Positions 56,768 to 64,000 of a DNA stretch of 64,000 nucleotides are shown piece by piece (the stretch's first letter is position 1; the number at the start of each line of letters is the position of its first letter). This DNA comes from Hysterangium stoloniferum (Eukaryota; Basidiomycota; Agaricomycetes; Hysterangiales; Hysterangiaceae): assembly GCA_015178975.1 (NCBI GenBank), contig WHVD01000005.1:1240001-1304000 (forward strand). Reading direction: 5' to 3'. A program made the position numbers and the translations under genes. The notes beneath the pieces are model-generated. The model was not told the DNA's origin, searched no databases, and saw only the letters and a list, made by a program, of their open reading frames with translations.

Positions 56768-57128
56768 TTCAACTATAAGCCCAACTGGATTTGGATGTGT
56801 ATTCAACTATCTTGTTGAGATGTGGTGGAGCTTGCGTTCTTATCGGGATACATTACGGTACAGATAATAATACAATTAGATAGAATAGAGTATACAATTT
56901 ATAATCATTAGATACATATTGCGGAATAAACTGGCTGCTCCTGTAGCCCGCATCCATTAGACATTCACTCAGATTGGAACTTATGTCTGATTTCTTTTTC
57001 AAGAACAAACGCATTTTATTCGCACGAAGGACGCACAGCCACACCAATGCTGTGCAAGTGGGCGTCTACCACTCGGCTTAAGCTTCAGCAACGATCGGCC
57101 GGTTTCTGTTGTTTATCCAAGGGAATTA

Positions 57129-58778
57129 ATGCTCCCAACGTTCCTGTTCATTACTTTCATTCCGTTACTTTCATCGCCCCATGTATCTGCATCTCAAGCT
57201 CCCGTTATTTTCTCTAGCTCTGTAGCCTTTCAACTCCGCCACCTTCATGCAGCCACGGATACCAGCCAGATTCTGTTTTCAGACATCCATCCGAGTTCAT
57301 CACATGATGTAATGTCCGAAATTGAAGAAACACACATGGTTAGAACAACAAACATAGGTACTTATCGTCCTTCCTCGTTTGCTGCGCATGCGCGGGCTAG
57401 ACAGGGGGGGCCAAGTTGCCGATTCGGCGCCAGTGCGGAAGAATCAGAATTGACATGGATCGAAGATCAGGTCCTTGCGCCAGATGTGACGAGCAGAGAG
57501 GCATTATTAGAACTGGCTAAGATGACAAACAACGCCTATGCTTATCCCGGAAATGGTGACAACCAGCGGCACTGGTACGACTTGGATAGTAAGTGGAACT
57601 CAGTAAGTGACATCAATATTCCTACCGTTTAGGTATCATTTTGAAGTCTATTTGAGACTTTCCCATTTGGATGGGAGGATGATCAAGATGGGTTTCGCGG
57701 CCATGTTTTTGCTACTACAGATAACAGTACTATTGTCATTTCTATCAAGGGCACTTCTGCAGGTATATTAGGTGGCGGAGGACCTACTACACAGAAGGAC
57801 AAGCTAAACGATAACTTGTTATTTTCATGCTGTTGTGCCCACGTGGATTTCACTTGGACTCCGGTCTGCGGATGTGATGCTGGCAGAAGCAGATGTGATC
57901 AAGATTGTCTGGAAGCGAGTCTCGACGATGACAGTTTATTTTACCATATCGGCACGGTGAGAATTGCCGTATGACTCGCATTTGGAGTGCTGTCTCATTA
58001 TTTAGCAAGAATTTGTACAACAATGTAACATATATGTATCCCAATTCCACAATATGGTTGATAGGTATGCTTTGTATGACATCACATCACTGGGATCACT
58101 AATTATAACAACAGGACATTCTCTCGGAGGGGCTTTGGCCTCTCTGATAGGTGTCACGTTTGGTGCCCCTGTAGTCACATTCGAGTCTCCGGGAGAGAAG
58201 ATGGCAGCTAAGAGATTAAATTTGCCCCCTCCTGTACGTTTTTCAGAACAATATGGTCCGTGAGCTCTTACTATGTCATAGCATATATAGCCATCAACAC
58301 AACATCTTACGCATGTGTACCACACGGCTGATCCTATTCCCATGGGCACTTGCAATGGCATTCTATCAGCCTGTACGTACGGCGGGTATGCGATGGAGAG
58401 CCGGTTCGTATTTCTTGAGGTTATCCGGAGAGCCCCATTCCATAATGATGTTTGGTTCTAGCTGCCATCTTGGGAAATCTATTGTATACGACACAGTAAC
58501 AAGATGTGGCTGGGCTGTTGATATCCGGACCCATCCGATCAGGGAGATAATTGACAGGATACTCAGTGTAGAATGGAATATACCACGAAGACCTTTAAGC
58601 GCAGAAGATGAATCTTATGACCCGCCTGTTCCAATAGCCAAACCGGAAATATTTTGTGTGGTAAGTTCTCCAATTGCCATCACAATACGGGAAGCAGTAA
58701 TAACGAGGTATTTTTCCACTCTACTAGGAGTGCCATAGGTGGAGATTTGGCAAGTTCCTCGATCCTGGGGATTGGTGA
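57129..58778 (+). CDS. ATG15: Vacuolar phospholipase/lipase of the Atg15 family
   Basis: Exons 57129-57602, 57657-57956, 58010-58064, 58115-58233, 58291-58403, 58462-58660 and 58728-58778 give 1311 nt, 436 residues. The N-terminal hydrophobic segment [16 protein letters not shown] is a signal-anchor. The lipase nucleophile elbow is [11 protein letters not shown]. Other family marks are [40 protein letters not shown], a Cys cluster [36 protein letters not shown] and [13 protein letters not shown]. Atg15 degrades autophagic-body membranes in the vacuole. The Ser of GHSLGG and the His/Asp of the triad appear in place. Two acceptors (58009 and 58290) are not the first AG, but only these keep the frame. 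No lesions were seen. Confidence 0.93.
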
Positions 58779-59699
58779 CATCTTCCATCTTCCGAACCGA
58801 TGATCAGTTCGCTTAGCAAGGGCGGCGGTACCGGGATCTTCCTCGGTACCTCATATTAGATGTGTACTTAGTATATGTATTTATAAAGGGCATGTAATAA
58901 TACTTTTTATTTGGACATTTAGTCTCAATTGCAACACGTTAGGAGATAATCGTACTTGCCAGCGGTGCAAGGAGTTTAGTACAATCCGCTAACTTACAGC
59001 CTTCACATAATTTTGCGTTGATTGTGTAGTAGAATACATGGAAGATCCGAATTAACGAACTATACAGTGGCGATCGCCCTCCGGTGATTTCTCCAGAGAA
59101 TTCGGGGGGTTGTTATTATATCAATAACGTATGCATATGCTCGGATGGTGTCATGGAAAGCCATCAATCTGCAAAAGCAATCTCTTAATTATCTAGCTCC
59201 GGGTATCTGAAGGGAGTCAATTAGGCACTCTAAACGAACCGTTTTACATCAGATTATACGCACACCAACCAAGAGCGCAGCATGGAACACACCAAATATA
59301 CCTCGCCCGGCAATGAGCGGTTCCAATATTGCTTTGAGAATCAACACCTACCCAATTGCCATTTTGGAATCAAAATTGCAATTGTCCCAGAATCGTTTGT
59401 TTTTTCTTGTTCCTTTGCTAGTGGCTCAGAAAAGTATCGGTCGGCTGGTGCATGTGCCGAAATAAATTGACCCCAAGTACTTACCCTCGCCCGAAAATTC
59501 GCTCTAACAAGAAATTTGAACGTCTTTCTCGGTCTAGCTTGCAAGCTCTTTAAAGAGTAAGACAACCTATTTATGAACGCTGACCCTGAGATTCCGTGAT
59601 TACCTTGTGATTACCTATACATGGTATATACTGATTGGTTGCTGTTCTGGATTAGCTCCGGGTAACCTAGCTGTCCGTTTCCTCCACTTCCACCTCGCC
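58779..59699. other. About 0.9 kb spacer, no gene seen
   Basis: 58860-59280 is AT-rich 3' and spacer sequence. An open plus stretch at 59282-59470 has no recognisable family and no splice context. Nothing else is supported. Confidence 0.35.
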
Positions 59700-60690
59700 A
59701 TGCACCTTATGTACGATACAGGATATCAAACCAGTACTACAAATCCCCCAACCGACCTAAAGACGGTGGTAGACAGCGAGATAAAGTCGGTTTTTCTCCT
59801 TGGCATTATGAATTAGTGACAAGCGTTAACAATCGGCTTGCTACTACCAGGGAATGGCATTTCCGTATGTCCTTGAGAACTAACTTAGTCAAAGAGATAC
59901 TGACTGTCCTATAGATATCTATTTTTTGCAGAATAATCATACACAGGCCGCTGAAGCCCTGGCTCTGCGTGACGCCGTCTTGAGACTTCGGCGGGATGGA
60001 GCATTTGTAGCCGTTCCTCTCTACAGGGTTAACATGTCTCCGAAGGGCCCACATCCAGCTGGTAACTCGGATATATATCATAGGTTGTTATTTTATGGTA
60101 TTCATTATTTGTGTTATAGGTTCATATGAAATATGGTGCCCGTCAGAGTCTTTCGCGTCGGTGTTTTCATACCTGTCTTTGAATCACGGTAGCCTGAGGT
60201 ATGGTCCTAAAAAGTGATGCATGTTTGTCGTAGCCCCTCTAACATCGACATCAGCGTCCTTGTGCACCCACTGACGGAAAAGGAGGTACGTCTGCGTAGA
60301 GTGCAGGGCTTCAACAGACTGACACGCAGTCCCGCATCATGCGTAGAGAATGTTGGTCGATTCAAGACTCATGTGTAAAATACCTCTTGATAAATATTCA
60401 CAGGGATCATGATACACGGAAAGCTTGGATAGGACAGCCGTGGCTGGTAGACTTGGACACCTTGAACCCAAATTTAAGTGGCGTACCATTGCAATACGCG
60501 AGCCTCAGTGAGTGCTGACTGGAATTTATAGATAAGGTACTTTCCGTGTTCACTGATATTGGATTTCTCAGAACAGGGCTATTCTTCAGATATCCCTCAG
60601 ATATCACTTGCTGAAAGACGGAAACGAGGTGCTGAGATTGAAGAAATACTGAAGGATGAGAATGATGCCGCAAAGGCACCCATACCTTGA
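59700..60690 (+). pseudogene. DOPA 4,5-dioxygenase-like gene with two apparent one-base breaks
   Basis: The family is visible from the N-terminal NPPTDLKTVVDSEIKS, FSPWHYELVTSVNNRLATTR, the metal-site motif EWHFHIYFLQ, ALALRDAVLRLRRDGAFVAV, PLYRVNMSPKGPHPAGSYEI, DISVLVHPLTEKE, DHDTRKAWIGQPWLVDLDTL and the end GYSSDIPQIS, with TGA at 60688-60690. DODA proteins cleave catechol rings such as DOPA in pigment pathways; substrate here is not known. A missing G near 59793 (GGT would restore FSPWHY) and a one-base mismatch at the donor near 60287 interrupt an otherwise well-formed gene. Other introns (59856-59908, 60062-60120) are GT-AG and in phase. It could be a functional gene with sequence errors. 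Confidence 0.6.
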
Positions 60691-61023
60691 AATTTTACCA
60701 AATACAATAGCAACCAATGCTCTCAGACATACGAGCTTTCGTTTTTTGGTGGGACTGAATGGTAATATTTATGTGTTGATTTATTGGGACTTTTGCCAGG
60801 GGGAACCTAAATTCTGGGACGCATATTGACCCGTCCTTGAATAAATTTGATAATTTAAAATGGTTCCATTATTATAACTTCTCAAGGTTGCCTCGGGCCG
60901 TGACGTGACATCGCTTAACGCGTGCGTCTGGTGGCTGACTCCGTTTACTGAGCTTTCCACTTTCACGATATTCAGGTTCCAAGCGTGCTGATTGAGTCCA
61001 ATCATTAAGTTTGCACGTTACCT

Positions 61024-62721
61024 ATGAAGAAAATTTACACGGTCGTTATAAAGCTTGGGACGTCATCCATTGTTGACGAAAAGACCCATCAGCCTTTATT
61101 GTCCATTCTGAGCTCTGTCGTTGAAACTGTCCTCAAATTAAGGAATGATGGTCATAAAGTGGTTCTTGTGAGTTCGGGAGCGATTGGTGTTGGATTAAAA
61201 CGTATGGGTATGAAAGGGAAGCCAAAGACACTGGCGGGTCATCAAGTAAGTCAGGCATGCTCGCTGGAAGCACGCTTTTTTTATAAATTGTCTTGTTGCA
61301 TCAAAGGCTTTGGCAGCCATTGGTCAGGGTCGTCTCATTGCTTTATGGGATGATCTTTTCGGGCATGTGGGCCAACCTATCGCTCAAATACTTTTAACCC
61401 GAGGCGATATTTCAGAGGTTCGTGTTTAATACGTTTGCCAATAATTTATTTTGTACAATTAAACAACGAAAAACACTAGCGGACAAGATATCTGAATGCC
61501 GTTAATACCCTAACAGAACTTTTGAATATGGGCGTGGTGCCTATTGTTAATGAAAATGACACAGTATCCGTCAGGGTATGCACCCATGCTTCTTACCCTG
61601 TTTCCATTTTGACTTGTCTTAGGAAATAAAATTCGGCGACAATGACACCCTGTCAGCCATCACCTCATCCATGCTACATGCCGATTTTCTTTTTCTTTTA
61701 ACCGATGTCGATGCTTTGTATACATCTAATCCTCGAAAAAATCCTCTTGCCAAGCCGATTGATGTTGTATCGTCGATCAGCGCTATTCGTAGCCAAGGTT
61801 TGTTTTCTTCCATATCAATCCTGTGAAATGCTCAAGTTGGTGAAGTAAACACTGCATCCTTGGGATCTAAATTGGGTACTGGAGGGATGGAAACAAAACT
61901 TATCGCCGCAGAGATCGCGACAGGGGCTGGCACCACCACAGTAATTACCAACAGCAAGAATCTTGTTAATTTGCGCGACATCATCGAATATAATACATCA
62001 GATCCTGTCGGTGATCGTCCACGTCCCCCTCACACAGTATTTACTCCGTCGCCGGCTCCCCTACGAGACCTTAAATCCTGGACTTTCCATACATTAACTC
62101 CCGCCGGCACTGTCATCATTGATGCTGGCGCACATCTGGTTCTCTCGCGGCGCCATTCAGGAGGTCGTCTCCTGCCAGCGGGCGTTGTCGATGTACGGGG
62201 AGGATTCGCATCCGGACAAGCGGTCCGGATAGCAGTAAAACGTCCAAAACATGGGACGGCTGTTGAAACAACATCAGTCCATGAAGACTTACGGATATAC
62301 ACCGATGATTCCCCGATAACACAGCCTAATACACCAACGCTCTTGCCGGCAGTCTCCATGAGCTCCTCTATTGCGTCTCTCGAACCCCTCTCTCGAACCA
62401 TGTCTTTTAATGATAATGATATGACGCCGACTAATAGCAGTACGGCACTGGCAGATCTTGTAAAACAGGAGAAAATACTCGCTCCAATTGATGCAGAACA
62501 TGAGGAGGAAGGCTGGGAAATTGTGGAGGTTGGTCGCGGATTGGCCAATTACAACTGGGTGGAGATCAAGAAGGTGAAAGGTCTTCAGAGGTGAGGGTTT
62601 ATATTTGAAAACCCTTTTCATTGACTAGAAGCCCTTTTTTAGCTCTTACATTACCCAGCTGTTAGGATACGCGGATTCGGAGTATGTGGTGGAGAACATC
62701 ACAATACGGATACCACCATAG
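61024..62721 (+). CDS. PRO1: Glutamate 5-kinase with C-terminal PUA domain
   Basis: Exons 61024-61245, 61307-61417, 61480-61575, 61623-61797, 61837-62590 and 62643-62721 give 1437 nt, 478 residues. The amino-acid kinase fold is clear: [84 protein letters not shown] and [24 protein letters not shown] domain follows ([20 protein letters not shown]) and is split by an acidic and Ser-rich insertion of about 90 residues before the final strand [16 protein letters not shown]. The enzyme phosphorylates glutamate with ATP, the first step of proline synthesis, in the cytosol. The frame is intact. Confidence 0.96.
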
Positions 62722-62862
62722 AAGACTAGCTCATGTGCAAATTAGCGTAGTCAACGGCGACACATAACTGAATACCCGTGAATAGAAAAAAAAGCAGGCA
62801 ACTTTGCGATGACATGCTGTTGGTATTACTAAATCTAATTGTAAAATCGTTCGCACAAACAA

Positions 62863-64000
62863 TTACGTTTTGCCGGCCCCGTGGTTTTCTTCTGCAAGGT
62901 TGTCTTCCACTTTAACCAGTGTGTCTGACAATGTATGAACCTGCGCTTGTTGATTTTTTTCTTCATTCGAAAGATTTTCCTCTACCTCAATCTTGACCGA
63001 TAAGGATGCCTTTTTCGCCGTTATTTTTTGTCTTTTCGATTTGACCCCGACATAGGCACTAGGGCATAGTCCTCTGCTCAGACTACATTCGTCACACCGT
63101 GGGCCAACAGGTAAACATATCGTCTACAGGCAGTGAGCCTTCGCAACAAGATGGGATTGTGGAAATAGATAATCACCTGGCCAAATCCGACTAGTAAGGG
63201 GTTAATCTCTTCGTGGAGTTCTTTGGGTAACCAGGACTCAAGATTGAGTCTAATATCTGTCAGCACAAGAGTTGTGATCTGTCAAGATCCACGTACCGAG
63301 TCTGTTCAGGATCCTTGGTGGGAACCTTGTGCCATTTCAATCGATTCGTGATTCTGTGCACGTGAACATCAACACCTATACCCAAATTGCTGTTCTGTTA
63401 TTTAGACATCAACTAGAACATTTACCATGATTTTCTTACAGATTCCATGCAACCTAGTGTAAATATGAGAAGATGTAATTGTATCTTTTAGCTAAAACAA
63501 ACCTGTAAGGTTAAGAATGCCATTTTCGGGCCGACTCCTGGCAAAGAGCAAAGTCCTTCCAATGTATTTGGAATTTCACCTTCAAACTCATCCTGAATCT
63601 TTTGGGCTGCTTGCCTGATGTACCTACGACAGGCGTACATCATAAGTACTACATAGTCAACTAAAGAAAAAGAGTGCTTACTGGGTTTTCCGTCTCCAGA
63701 AGCCTACTTTTCCTATCGCGTTGGATATGGTGGATTCGTCGGCAGCCAACACTTTCTCAACAGTTAACTCTCCCAGAGAAGCGCGCAAGTTCAACACCGC
63801 TGCATGTGTCACTTCATCTTTTGTCTGAGACGAAAGCATCAAAGATATAAGTGTGATAAATCTTTTTGTCTGAATTTGTAAATTCATATGAAATAACAAC
63901 ACAATTAGTTACAAACCTTAGGATCTGAGACAGATGCAGCAGCCATGTGACAGCCCATCTCGTCTACGGGTGCACCGCCATCCTTGCGCATCTCTTTGAT
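62863..64000 (-). CDS. NTH1: Endonuclease III homologue (DNA glycosylase/AP lyase), 5' part beyond window
   Basis: Exons from the edge are 64000-63917, 63869-63682, 63623-63503, 63453-63440 (14 nt), 63389-63297, 63249-63177 and 63123-62863. The Nth core is [20 protein letters not shown], the helix-hairpin-helix [20 protein letters not shown] with the catalytic Lys in GPKMA, and the catalytic Asp in [14 protein letters not shown]. The iron-sulfur cluster motif [18 protein letters not shown] has spacing CX6CX2CX6C. A basic then acidic C-terminal tail of about 60 residues is extra. The enzyme removes oxidised pyrimidines in nucleus and mitochondria. The N-terminus lies past position 64000. Convergent with the glutamate kinase gene, 141 bp apart. 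Confidence 0.92.

Noticed and set aside
57640..57660. Use of the acceptor tttag at 57632 in ATG15
   Set aside because: It puts stops in frame; the acceptor at 57656 gives [10 protein letters not shown], the conserved family segment.

Overview
The window looks like nuclear DNA of an agaricomycete (mushroom-forming) basidiomycete. The evidence is many genes with short GT-AG introns of about 45-65 nt, a DUF6535 membrane protein, a DOPA-dioxygenase-like gene, a Ty3/gypsy chromovirus and a Ty1/copia remnant of the kind found in mushroom genomes. There is no sign of bacterial operons, and I found no rRNA, tRNA or CRISPR.

Layout. 1-18.4 kb is a dense housekeeping block: an unknown conserved protein, a TTC1-like TPR protein, a TFIIIC 90 kDa-like gene and a divergent acidic protein (both frame-broken), a DUF1348 protein, TIM8, a lysophospholipid acyltransferase, an INO80 subunit (IES1-like, frame-broken), a histidine phosphatase and ribosomal proteins uL13 and eL32. 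18.4-21.1 kb holds coding-like fragments I cannot name. 21.1-27.4 kb has a 12-exon dienelactone hydrolase, EF-1alpha and a PAS-kinase-like Ser/Thr kinase. 28-32 kb has a GH3 relic and an unusual alpha/beta-hydrolase plus RasGEF fusion. 32.3-50 kb is a transposon-rich, gene-decay zone: a poly(A) retroposon with a 17-bp target duplication, a 7.5-kb chromovirus carrying an opposite-strand coiled-coil/zinc-cluster gene, a copia remnant, a (TAAA)n retroposon, an inositol-type sugar transporter destroyed by a gag-bearing mini-LTR element, and an allantoate-permease relic. 50-64 kb returns to ordinary genes: calcipressin, a dynactin-p24-like protein, a DUF6535 protein, ATG15 lipase, a DOPA-dioxygenase-like gene, glutamate 5-kinase and the 3' part of endonuclease III.

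For fourteen complete genes I could join exons at splice sites so that the coding length is an exact multiple of three. These are TTC1-like, DUF1348, TIM8, acyltransferase, histidine phosphatase, uL13, eL32, DLH, EF-1alpha, calcipressin, p24-like, DUF6535, ATG15 and glutamate 5-kinase; the kinase is also open but its first exon is unresolved. Other genes, although well conserved in sequence and splice sites, carry several single-base frame breaks, often in G, C, A or T runs. Either recent pseudogenisation or local homopolymer errors in the assembly could explain this, and the sequence alone cannot decide. All family names come from reading the protein sequence; no database search was possible.
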